Shown here: positions 1 through 5,916 of the stretch, piece after piece
Layout: the number at the start of each line of letters is the position of its first letter
How positions within the stretch are numbered: position 1 is the stretch's first letter
Assembly: GCF_905207935.1 (NCBI RefSeq)
Contig: NZ_CAJLNI010000052.1
Coordinates: forward strand, 1 to 12,391
Source of the DNA: an uncultured Haemophilus sp.
GTDB taxonomy: Bacteria > Pseudomonadota > Gammaproteobacteria > Enterobacterales > Pasteurellaceae
DNA length: 12,391 nt
Direction: 5' to 3'
Notes under the pieces: generated by a model
What the model was told of the DNA's origin: nothing
Seen by the model: the letters and a program-made list of their open reading frames with translations, nothing else
The model's database searches: none
Position numbers and translations under genes: made by a program

Positions 1-36
1 TGGAAATGGAAAAAAGCGAAGAAACAGGCTAAATAA
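1..36 (+). CDS. 3' end of an unidentified gene
   Basis: Reading from base 1, the plus strand is open for eleven codons (WKWKKAKKQAK) and stops at TAA 34-36. A strong terminator begins 45 bases later on the same strand, which fits the tail of a rightward gene. The very basic, lysine-rich C-terminus cannot be assigned to a family from eleven residues. It could also be a chance open stretch. Confidence 0.4.
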   Translation, partial: WKWKKAKKQAK

Positions 37-46
37 TTTCCTATAA

Positions 47-55
47 AGTGCGGTC
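47..55 (+). repeat. DNA uptake signal sequence (USS)
   Basis: Perfect 9-bp Haemophilus uptake core AAGTGCGGT, followed by an AT-rich flank (TCAAAAATTTATAAATTTT) like the extended consensus. It lies just after the stop of the upstream gene and before its terminator. Competent Pasteurellaceae preferentially take up DNA carrying it. Confidence 0.85.
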
Positions 56-80
56 AAAAATTTATAAATTTTCGTCAATA

Positions 81-118
81 AAAAAACGCTTAATAATTTT
101 ATTAAGCGTTTTTTGTTT
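81..118 (+). terminator. Bidirectional intrinsic terminator
   Basis: A 14-bp inverted repeat (81-94 with 101-114, core AACGCTTAAT/ATTAAGCGTT) has a 6-nt AATTTT loop. It carries a T-run on the right and an A-run on the left, so it can stop transcription in both directions. It ends the upstream rightward gene and insulates it from the CRISPR locus; it could also back up the tracrRNA terminator for leftward read-through. Confidence 0.8.
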
Positions 119-159
119 TTGTTAACCTACTCTCACATCTTTATTTTCTAAATAAGCAG

Positions 160-197
160 AAAAAAGATGTCCCTTGAAACTTACATTTCAAGGGACA
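160..197 (-). terminator. tracrRNA 3' terminator hairpin
   Basis: Bases 168-179 (TGTCCCTTGAAA) and 186-197 (TTTCAAGGGACA) are a perfect 12-bp inverted repeat with a 6-nt loop. On the minus strand a TC and six T (165-160) follow. This is both an intrinsic terminator and the last structural stem of the tracrRNA, as in other II-C tracrRNAs. Confidence 0.9.
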
Positions 198-263
198 GAG
201 CTTTGCGAGAAATCTTTTCTCTTATTGTAACAACGTTTTTCATTTCGCAGTGCCATTACAACG
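160..263 (-). ncRNA. tracrRNA of the type II-C system
   Basis: On the minus strand, 253-236 is an 18-nt perfect complement of the crRNA repeat (GCACTGCGAAATGAAAAA). After a small internal bulge comes UUACAAU (230-224), which can pair, with G:U wobbles, with the first seven repeat bases GUUGUAG. Further 3' are a short nexus-like stem (GAGAAA-GAT-TTCTC), the stretch GCAAAGCTCTGTCCC, and a 12-bp terminator hairpin with six U. This order matches the Neisseria meningitidis type II-C tracrRNA. The start near 263 is placed 7 nt after the promoter -10 box, and the end near 160 at the U-run, giving about 104 nt. The RNA pairs with each crRNA repeat and is bound by Cas9; the duplex may also be trimmed by RNase III. 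It is divergent from cas9. Confidence 0.92.
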
Positions 264-269
264 ACGTGA

Positions 270-298
270 ATTCTATCTATTTATTTTTTTATCGTCAA
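270..298 (-). promoter_or_regulatory. sigma70 promoter of the tracrRNA
   Basis: On the minus strand, TTGACG (298-293) lies exactly 17 bp from TAGAAT (275-270). Each hexamer matches five of six consensus bases. The predicted start near 263 is immediately 5' of the anti-repeat, so the RNA would begin where a functional tracrRNA should. It is a strong promoter facing away from cas9. Confidence 0.8.
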
Positions 299-319
299 TA
301 TATTTTTTATACAAAAATC

Positions 320-355
320 TGTTAAAATTTAAACAAAAAAAACTAATAAAAAGGA
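320..355 (+). promoter_or_regulatory. Candidate cas9 promoter and ribosome binding site
   Basis: TGTTAAAAT (320-328) is an extended -10 candidate without a clear -35 hexamer. AAGGA (351-355) is a good Shine-Dalgarno nine bases before the cas9 ATG at 365. The ribosome site is convincing. The promoter assignment is tentative because the whole stretch is AT-rich. If right, cas9 is driven by a weaker promoter than the divergent tracrRNA. Confidence 0.4.
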
Positions 356-364
356 ACCAACCTT

Positions 365-3300
365 ATGGAAAATAAAAACTTACATTATATCCTTGGTCTC
401 GACCTTGGTATCGCATCTGTTGGCTGGGCTGTGGTTGAAATTGACGAAAAAGAGAATCCTCTGCGTTTAATTGATGTTGGTGTACGTACTTTCGAACGAG
501 CAGAAGTGCCCAAAACAGGTGAAAGCCTCGCGCTTTCTCGCCGTTTAGCTCGCTCAGCTCGTCGATTAACTCAACGTCGTGTTGCTCGCCTGAAAAAAGC
601 AAAACGACTTCTAAAATCAGAAAATATCCTATTATCCACTGATGAACGTCTTCCTCATCAAGTTTGGCAGCTACGTGTCGAAGGTCTAGATCGTAAACTA
701 GAACGCCAAGAATGGGCTGCGGTGTTATTACATTTAATTAAGCATCGTGGTTATTTATCTCAGCGTAAAAATGAAAGTAAAAGCGAAAATAAAGAGCTAG
801 GTGCGTTATTAAACGGTGTAGACAATAATCATAAATTACTGCAACAAGCTACATATCGCACGCCTGCAGAACTTGCTGTAAAAAAATTTGAGATCGAAGA
901 AGGTCATATCCGTAACCAGCAAGGCGCCTATACTCACACATTTAGCCGACTAGACTTACTCGCCGAAATGGAACTTCTCTTCTCTCGTCAACAACACTTT
1001 GGTAATCCATTTGCTTCAGAAAAATTATTAGAAAATTTGACCGCACTTTTAATGTGGCAAAAGCCCGCCTTGTCTGGTGACGCTATTTTAAAAAGGCTCG
1101 GTAAATGTACTTTTGAAGATGAATATAAGGCAGCTAAAAATACCTATACTGCAGAACGTTTTGTTTGGATAACAAAATTAAATAATTTACGTATTCAAGA
1201 AAATGGCTTAGAGCGTGCTTTAAGTGATAATGAACGTTTAATGTTAATCGAGCAACCTTATGAAAAAGCTAAATTAACTTATGCACAAGTACGTTCAATA
1301 TTAAATTTATCTGATGAGGCAATCTTTAAAGGTGTCCGTTATTTCGGTGAAGATAAAAAAGCCATTGAAATAAAAACAATATTGATGGAAATGAAAGGCT
1401 ATCATCAAATTTGTAATGCATTAAAAGGTAATAACCTAAAAGCGGAATGGGCAGAATTAAAGGAAAATCCAGCATTATTAGATGAAATTGGTACCGCATT
1501 TTCATTATATAAAACTGATGAAGATATCAGCGCTTACTTAGCAGGAAAACTTTCTCAGCCTGTATTAAATGCCTTATTATTGAAAAACCTTAGTTTTGAT
1601 AAATTTATCCAATTATCCCTTAAAGCTTTATATAAACTTCTGCCATTAATGCAACAAGGACTACGCTATGACGAGGCTTGTTGTGAAATTTATGGCGATC
1701 ATTATGGTAAAAAAACAGAAGAAACCCATCACTTCTTACCACAGATTCCAGCTGATGAAATCCGTAATCCCGTGGTTTTAAGAACACTCACGCAGGCTCG
1801 TAAAGTGATTAATGGTGTAGTGAGATTATATGGTTCGCCAGCTCGTATTCATATTGAAACGGGACGAGAAGTTGGCAAATCTTACAAAGATCGTCGTGAA
1901 CTAGAAAAACGTCAAGAAGAGAATCGTAAACAGCGTGAAAACGCAATCAAGGAATTTAAAGAATACTTCCCGCATTTTGCAGGTGAACCTAAAGCCAAAG
2001 ACATTTTAAAAATGCGACTTTATAAACAACAAAATGCAAAATGTTTATACTCTGGCAAACCTATCGAATTACACCGTTTATTAGAAAAAGGCTATGTAGA
2101 AGTCGATCACGCCCTACCGTTTTCCCGTACTTGGGATGATAGCTTCAACAATAAAGTATTGGTGCTTGCTAATGAAAATCAAAACAAAGGCAATTTGACC
2201 CCTTTTGAATGGCTTGATGGTAAACATAACAGCGAACGCTGGAGAGCTTTCAAAGCATTAGTTGAAACAAGTGCATTCCCTTATGCGAAAAAACAACGCA
2301 TCCTAAGCCAAAAACTTGATGAAAAGGGCTTTATTGAACGTAACTTAAATGATACACGCTACGTTGCTCGTTTCTTATGTAACTTTATTGCAGATAATAT
2401 GCGCTTAACAGGTGAAGGAAAACGCAAGGTATTTGCTTCCAATGGGCAAATTACTGCTTTACTTCGTGGCCGTTGGGGATTAGCAAAATCACGGGAAGAC
2501 AATGACCGCCATCACGCTTTAGATGCCGTTGTAGTTGCTTGCTCAACAGTCGCCATGCAGCAAAAAATCACACGTTTTGTTCGTTTTGAAGCAGGCGATG
2601 TATTCACTGGTGAACGAATAGATCGTGAAACGGGTGAAATTATTCCATTACACTTCCCTACACCATGGCAATTTTTCAAGCAAGAAGTTGAAATCCGTAT
2701 TTTTAGTGATAATCCAAAACTGGAGCTAAAAAATAAATTGCCGGATCGTCCACAAGCCAATCATGAATTTGTGCAACCTCTGTTTGTATCTCGAATGCCA
2801 ACACGAAAAATGACAGGTCAAGGACACATGGAAACCGTGAAATCAGCGAAACGTCTCAATGAAGGGATAAGCGTGATTAAAATGCCACTCACTAAATTAA
2901 AATTAAAAGATTTAGAATTGATGGTAAATCGTGAACGTGAAAAAGATCTTTATGATGCTTTAAAAGCTCGTCTAGAGGCTTTTAATGATGATCCTGCTAA
3001 AGCGTTTGCTGAACCTTTTATGAAAAAAGGTGGGGCTATTGTTAAATCAGTACGAGTAGAGCAAGTACAAAAATCTGGCGTATTAGTCCGTGAGGGTAAT
3101 GGTGTCGCAGATAATGCCTCTATGGTGAGAGTAGATGTCTTCACTAAAGATGGAAAATATTTCCTTGTGCCAATTTATACCTGGCAAGTCGCTAAGGGTA
3201 TTTTGCCTAATAAAGCAATAGTTGCTCTAAAAGATGAAAATGAGTGGATAGAAATAGACAATAACTACATATTCTTATTTTCTCTATATCAAAATGATTT

Positions 3301-3532
3301 AATAAAAGTTAAAACTAAAAAAGATAAATTTTGGGGTTATTTTAACGGGCTAAATCGACATACTGGAGGAATAAATATAAGAACCCATGATTTAGAAAAA
3401 TCAAAAGGTAAACAAGGTATTTTTGAAGGTATTGGAGTTAAAACCGCTCTTTCCTTTGAAAAATATCAAGTAGATGAACTTGGGAAAAATATTCGTTTAT
3501 GTAAACCAAGTAAACGCCAAGCTGTTCGTTAA
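365..3532 (+). CDS. cas9: CRISPR-associated endonuclease Cas9, type II-C
   Basis: RNA-guided double-strand DNA nuclease. At 1055 residues it has the compact II-C size and aligns along its length with N. meningitidis and H. parainfluenzae Cas9. RuvC-I lies at 8-25 with D13 in LGLDLGIASVGW. The arginine-rich bridge helix is at about 59-85, followed by the REC lobe to about 450. RuvC-II has E498 in HIETGRE. The HNH domain (about 515-660) has H582 in VDHALPF and N595/N596. RuvC-III has H717 and D720 in DRHHALDAVVVA. The wedge and PAM-interacting part runs from about 800 to the end. All expected catalytic residues are present, so it should be active. The ATG has a good Shine-Dalgarno (351-355). 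The PAM-contacting loop reads FNGLNRHTGGINIR, where N. meningitidis Cas9 has H1024 and N1029; here these are N997 and G1002, suggesting a different PAM. Codons 952-1005 have unlike codon use (see findings). Confidence 0.98.
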   Translation: MENKNLHYILGLDLGIASVGWAVVEIDEKENPLRLIDVGVRTFERAEVPKTGESLALSRRLARSARRLTQRRVARLKKAKRLLKSENILLSTDERLPHQVWQLRVEGLDRKLERQEWAAVLLHLIKHRGYLSQRKNESKSENKELGALLNGVDNNHKLLQQATYRTPAELAVKKFEIEEGHIRNQQGAYTHTFSRLDLLAEMELLFSRQQHFGNPFASEKLLENLTALLMWQKPALSGDAILKRLGKCTFEDEYKAAKNTYTAERFVWITKLNNLRIQENGLERALSDNERLMLIEQPYEKAKLTYAQVRSILNLSDEAIFKGVRYFGEDKKAIEIKTILMEMKGYHQICNALKGNNLKAEWAELKENPALLDEIGTAFSLYKTDEDISAYLAGKLSQPVLNALLLKNLSFDKFIQLSLKALYKLLPLMQQGLRYDEACCEIYGDHYGKKTEETHHFLPQIPADEIRNPVVLRTLTQARKVINGVVRLYGSPARIHIETGREVGKSYKDRRELEKRQEENRKQRENAIKEFKEYFPHFAGEPKAKDILKMRLYKQQNAKCLYSGKPIELHRLLEKGYVEVDHALPFSRTWDDSFNNKVLVLANENQNKGNLTPFEWLDGKHNSERWRAFKALVETSAFPYAKKQRILSQKLDEKGFIERNLNDTRYVARFLCNFIADNMRLTGEGKRKVFASNGQITALLRGRWGLAKSREDNDRHHALDAVVVACSTVAMQQKITRFVRFEAGDVFTGERIDRETGEIIPLHFPTPWQFFKQEVEIRIFSDNPKLELKNKLPDRPQANHEFVQPLFVSRMPTRKMTGQGHMETVKSAKRLNEGISVIKMPLTKLKLKDLELMVNREREKDLYDALKARLEAFNDDPAKAFAEPFMKKGGAIVKSVRVEQVQKSGVLVREGNGVADNASMVRVDVFTKDGKYFLVPIYTWQVAKGILPNKAIVALKDENEWIEIDNNYIFLFSLYQNDLIKVKTKKDKFWGYFNGLNRHTGGINIRTHDLEKSKGKQGIFEGIGVKTALSFEKYQVDELGKNIRLCKPSKRQAVR
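1040..1048 (-). repeat. Uptake signal sequence inside cas9
   Basis: ACCGCACTT, the complement of the 9-bp uptake core, is preceded by TTG as in the USS copies elsewhere in the window. It encodes part of the Cas9 REC lobe (LTALL), so cas9 DNA itself is marked for uptake by competent relatives. Confidence 0.85.
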
Positions 3533-3541
3533 TCTCAACTT

Positions 3542-3575
3542 AATCCTCACACGTACTACGTATGGGGATTTTTTT
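3542..3575 (+). terminator. Hairpin with T-run between cas9 and cas1
   Basis: The arms AATCCTCACACGTA (3542-3555) and TACGTATGGGGATT (3557-3570) pair over about 14 bp with one mismatch and a G:U wobble. A run of seven T (3569-3575) follows directly. It looks like a rho-independent terminator placed inside the cas operon, one base before the cas1 translation signal (AAGGA 3578-3582, ATG 3589). It would stop part of the transcripts after cas9 and lower Cas1-Cas2 relative to Cas9. No separate cas1 promoter is evident. Confidence 0.7.
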
Positions 3576-3588
3576 GTAAGGATACATT

Positions 3589-4506
3589 ATGACATGGAGA
3601 AGTCTTCTTATTAGTAAAGGGGGAAAACTCTCTTTGCATCAGCAACAAATGCTGATTCAACAAGAAGGAAATGAATTTACCGTTCCTTTAGAAGATATTG
3701 CTATTGTTGTTGTGGAAAGCAGAGAAACAGTGATTACCTTTCCATTGCTCTCGGCATTTGGTTTATACGGGATTACTTTATTGAGTTGCGATGAACAATT
3801 TTTACCTTGTGGTCAATGGCTCCCTTTTAATCAATATTATCGACAATTAAAAACCCTTAAATTACAACTTGAAACGAGCTTGCCACTGAAAAAACAACTT
3901 TGGCAACGAATTGTGCAACAAAAAATTCGTAATCAAGCAAAAGTCTTATCACTCTGTCAGCTTCAAGAAAAATCAGAACGGTTACTCCAGCTCGCTAATT
4001 TAGTGAAATCAGGTGATAAAGATAATCTTGAGGCACAAAGTGCGGTCATTTATTTCTCTGGATTATTCGGCACTCATTTCAGACGAAAAGAAGAAGACAA
4101 TGCCATTAATATACATCTTAACTATGCTTACACCGTTGTGCGTTCAGCCGTGGCGAGAAGCCTTGTACTTTATGGTTGGCTACCACAATTAGGTTTATTT
4201 CATCATAGTGAACTGAATGCCTTTAATTTAGCGGATGATTTTATTGAACCATTTCGCCCTCTTGTTGATTTGCTGGTATGGAACTTGCTCGAAAAAGAAT
4301 TACTATCCAAAAATCTTAGTCCTCTATCAAAACAGCAATTAATCAAAATCTTGCATCATCAACTATGCTTTAACCAAGAAAAAGTGAGTGTTTTAACTGC
4401 CATAGATAAAAGTGTTGCCTCTTTACAAATTGCACTTATTCAAAAAAATGCAGCATTATTGCAGTTACCTGAGATCGATATATTGCAGGAATATCAATAT
4501 GAGTGA
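3589..4506 (+). CDS. cas1: CRISPR integrase Cas1, type II
   Basis: Metal-dependent integrase that, as a complex with Cas2, inserts new spacers at the leader end of the array. At 305 residues it is typical for type II Cas1. The N-terminal beta domain covers about 1-75 (MTWRSLLISKGGKLSL, then the SRETVITFPLLSAF segment) and the alpha-helical catalytic domain follows. Metal ligands are visible as E148 in DNLEAQSAVIYF, the histidine pair H205/H206 in GLFHHSELNAFNLADDF, and E220 in DDFIEPFRP. The ATG has AAGGA six bases upstream. It follows cas9 after a 56-bp gap holding a terminator-like hairpin, and overlaps cas2, so Cas1 and Cas2 are probably translated together. An uptake signal falls exactly on the E148 region. 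No cas4 or csn2 is present, which defines subtype II-C. Confidence 0.97.
   Translation: MTWRSLLISKGGKLSLHQQQMLIQQEGNEFTVPLEDIAIVVVESRETVITFPLLSAFGLYGITLLSCDEQFLPCGQWLPFNQYYRQLKTLKLQLETSLPLKKQLWQRIVQQKIRNQAKVLSLCQLQEKSERLLQLANLVKSGDKDNLEAQSAVIYFSGLFGTHFRRKEEDNAINIHLNYAYTVVRSAVARSLVLYGWLPQLGLFHHSELNAFNLADDFIEPFRPLVDLLVWNLLEKELLSKNLSPLSKQQLIKILHHQLCFNQEKVSVLTAIDKSVASLQIALIQKNAALLQLPEIDILQEYQYE
4038..4046 (+). repeat. Uptake signal sequence inside cas1
   Basis: Perfect AAGTGCGGT, followed by CATT. It encodes residues in AQSAVI next to the catalytic E148, so the uptake word is carried in one of the most constrained parts of the gene. Confidence 0.85.
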
Positions 4507-4825
4507 GGGGGTGTTTATGCGTATGATCGTTTTATTCGATTTACCGGTCACCACTAAAGCAAAAATGCGGGCGGCAAACCAATTCCGTCAATTTTTACTT
4601 AAAGATGGTTATCAAATGTTACAACTTTCTATTTACACTCGAATTATTAAAGGGAGAGATGCGTTAGAAAAACATCATAAAAGACTCGTCGCACACTTAC
4701 CTGAAGAAGGATCTATTCGATGCTTATCTATTACAGAAAAACAATTTGCGAGTATGGAAATTTTAGTGGGAGAGAAAAAACCGCAAGAAAAAAAGGTCAA
4801 TTCAAATCAATTACTACTTTTTTAA
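4499..4825 (+). CDS. cas2: CRISPR-associated Cas2, type II
   Basis: Structural partner of Cas1 in spacer acquisition, with a ferredoxin-like fold that dimerises between two Cas1 dimers. At 108 residues, the first strand reads MRMIVLFDLP with the conserved acidic D14. The central segment LLKDGYQMLQLSIYTRI and the C-terminal NSNQLLLF are typical of type II Cas2. Two starts are possible. ATG 4499 (MSEGVFMRMIV) overlaps cas1 by 8 bp and has AGGA eight bases upstream. ATG 4517 (MRMIV) has AGGGGG just before it. The longer form is preferred because other II-C Cas2 proteins, as I recall for Campylobacter jejuni, begin with a similar acidic stretch ending in F-M-R. The overlap indicates translational coupling with cas1. 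A terminator follows at 4845. Confidence 0.95.
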   Translation: MSEGVFMRMIVLFDLPVTTKAKMRAANQFRQFLLKDGYQMLQLSIYTRIIKGRDALEKHHKRLVAHLPEEGSIRCLSITEKQFASMEILVGEKKPQEKKVNSNQLLLF

Positions 4826-4887
4826 CCGTTTTTTTAGATAAAACAAAAGCCCCTAAACCTTACGGTATGGGGCTTTTTGCTGTCCCT
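4826..4887. promoter_or_regulatory. Putative CRISPR leader (cas2-proximal)
   Basis: These 62 bp separate the cas2 stop from the first perfect repeat and include the terminator at 4845-4878. Repeat decay at the opposite end (5813-5848) implies new spacers enter here, so this would be the leader used by Cas1-Cas2. The assignment rests on array polarity, not on a recognised leader motif. Confidence 0.5.
4845..4878 (+). terminator. Terminator after cas2, possibly bidirectional
   Basis: AAAAGCCCC (4845-4853) pairs with GGGGCTTTT (4869-4877). An inner ACC/GGT pair tightens the 15-nt loop, and five T follow. It ends the rightward cas transcript. On the minus strand the stem is followed by TTTTGTTTT, so it can also stop crRNA transcription leaving the array toward cas2. 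Confidence 0.8.
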
Positions 4888-5848
4888 ATTATAGCACTGC
4901 GAAATGAAAAAGGGAGCTACAACGAAACACGTTGCGCTAGTCCTACAATTTTTATTATAGCACTGCGAAATGAAAAAGGGAGCTACAACATCACTACAAG
5001 GATCTACTCATGAAACAAAATTATAGCACTGCGAAATGAAAAAGGGAGCTACAACAGCTTGTTCGTGGTTATGTGGTTGGATTAAATTATAGCACTGCGA
5101 AATGAAAAAGGGAGCTACAACGCTTTTTGTGTTGAATCATTATATTTCTTAATTATAGCACTGCGAAATGAAAAAGGGAGCTACAACGCTACTGCTCGTC
5201 CTGTGTAACCGCACTCAATTATAGCACTGCGAAATGAAAAAGGGAGCTACAACCAATCTTCGATGGTGTATTTCTTTGGTTCGAATTATAGCACTGCGAA
5301 ATGAAAAAGGGAGCTACAACTGGTGTTTGTGATTATTTGTTTTATAGAGGATTATAGCACTGCGAAATGAAAAAGGGAGCTACAACCAACTAAAGTCGGT
5401 AACGCTACGCAAAAAAATTATAGCACTGCGAAATGAAAAAGGGAGCTACAACTGTTTTAATAAAGCTAAGTAAAAATGGCTCATTATAGCACTGCGAAAT
5501 GAAAAAGGGAGCTACAACAGTGAAAGCACTTCATATTGTGCTAAGGCAATTATAGCACTGCGAAATGAAAAAGGGAGCTACAACAATACAAAGCCTATTC
5601 AATCAGTGGCGATGATTATAGCACTGCGAAATGAAAAAGGGAGCTACAACTAATCGACCGCTTGTTAAGTGCGACTGGTGATTATAGCACTGCGAAATGA
5701 AAAAGGGAGCTACAACCACTTGCACTTTATCTTGTGTTGCTTGTTTATTATAGCACTGCGAAATGAAAAAGGGAGCTACAACGGCATGTCACATTCAGCT
5801 GTGATGCGTTGTATTATAGCACTGCGAAATGAAAAAGGGAGCTATCTC
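4888..5848 (-). CRISPR. Type II-C CRISPR array, 15 repeats and 14 spacers
   Basis: The 36-bp repeat, in crRNA orientation (minus strand), starts GTTGTAGCTCCC and ends CGCAGTGCTATAAT, close to the N. meningitidis II-C repeat. Repeats start at 4888, 4954, 5020, 5086, 5152, 5218, 5285, 5351, 5417, 5483, 5549, 5615, 5681, 5747 and 5813. Fourteen appear identical. The last (5813-5848) has three changes near its right edge (GCTATCTC instead of GCTACAAC). Spacers are 30 bp except the sixth (5254-5284, 31 bp). The crRNA strand is fixed by the tracrRNA anti-repeat, which pairs only with the minus-strand transcript. Each crRNA is spacer then repeat, read right to left, opposite to cas9-cas1-cas2. All spacers look different from each other, and I saw no obvious match to the rest of the window. 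Confidence 0.99.
5813..5821 (-). promoter_or_regulatory. Extended -10 promoter in each repeat (rightmost copy)
   Basis: The last nine bases of every repeat on the minus strand are TGCTATAAT, a perfect extended -10 box. It occupies the first nine plus-strand positions of all 15 repeats. Initiation about 6-7 nt downstream would fall inside the 30-nt spacer and leave a guide of about 24 nt, as shown for N. meningitidis. The copy at 5813 serves spacer 14 and is intact although the rest of that repeat has decayed. Confidence 0.75.
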
Positions 5849-5864
5849 TTCCTTCGGAAGAATT

Positions 5865-5909
5865 AAAAGTGCGGTAAAAAACAACTTCATTTTCTACCGC
5901 ACTGTTTTT
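5865..5909. terminator. Paired uptake-signal hairpin between array and ribE
   Basis: AGTGCGGTA (5868-5876) pairs with TACCGCACT (5895-5903), with flanking A and T runs. The left copy contains a perfect USS (5867-5875); the right copy matches eight of nine bases (ACCGCACTG). It lies just past the ribE stop and probably terminates ribE leftward, shielding the array. A second small hairpin (TCTTCC 5847-5852 with GGAAGA 5856-5861) sits beside the degenerate repeat. Confidence 0.7.
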
Positions 5910-5916
5910 ATTCTAA

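Noticed and set aside
221..265. Possible isolated CRISPR repeat upstream of cas9
   Set aside because: The resemblance to the repeat is the tracrRNA anti-repeat. A terminator hairpin and promoter on the minus strand show it is an RNA gene, not a second array.
363..602. Minus-strand 79-codon ORF over the start of cas9
   Set aside because: It is a shadow of the cas9 frame without a ribosome site or any recognisable protein features. The same holds for the minus-strand ORFs at 2512-2760, 2950-3144, 6689-6898, 7230-7478 and 11505-11708.
4720..5013. 97-codon plus-strand ORF running from cas2 into the array
   Set aside because: It is out of frame with cas2 and owes its length to the repeats, which read IIALRNEKGSYN. 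The 66-bp period is a multiple of three, so one open frame recurs through the array.
5208..5216. Uptake-like word ACCGCACTC in spacer 5
   Set aside because: It matches eight of nine bases and lacks the final T. One such near match is plausible by chance, so I do not claim that the spacer derives from Pasteurellaceae DNA.
5669..5866. 65-codon plus-strand ORF inside the array with a repeated peptide
   Set aside because: It has the same cause: in-frame translation of CRISPR repeats with no ribosome site. It is not a repeat protein.
5865..5916. Candidate leader at the right end of the array
   Set aside because: Its structure is explained by the paired-USS terminator for ribE, and the neighbouring repeat is the degenerate one, which marks the old end of the array.
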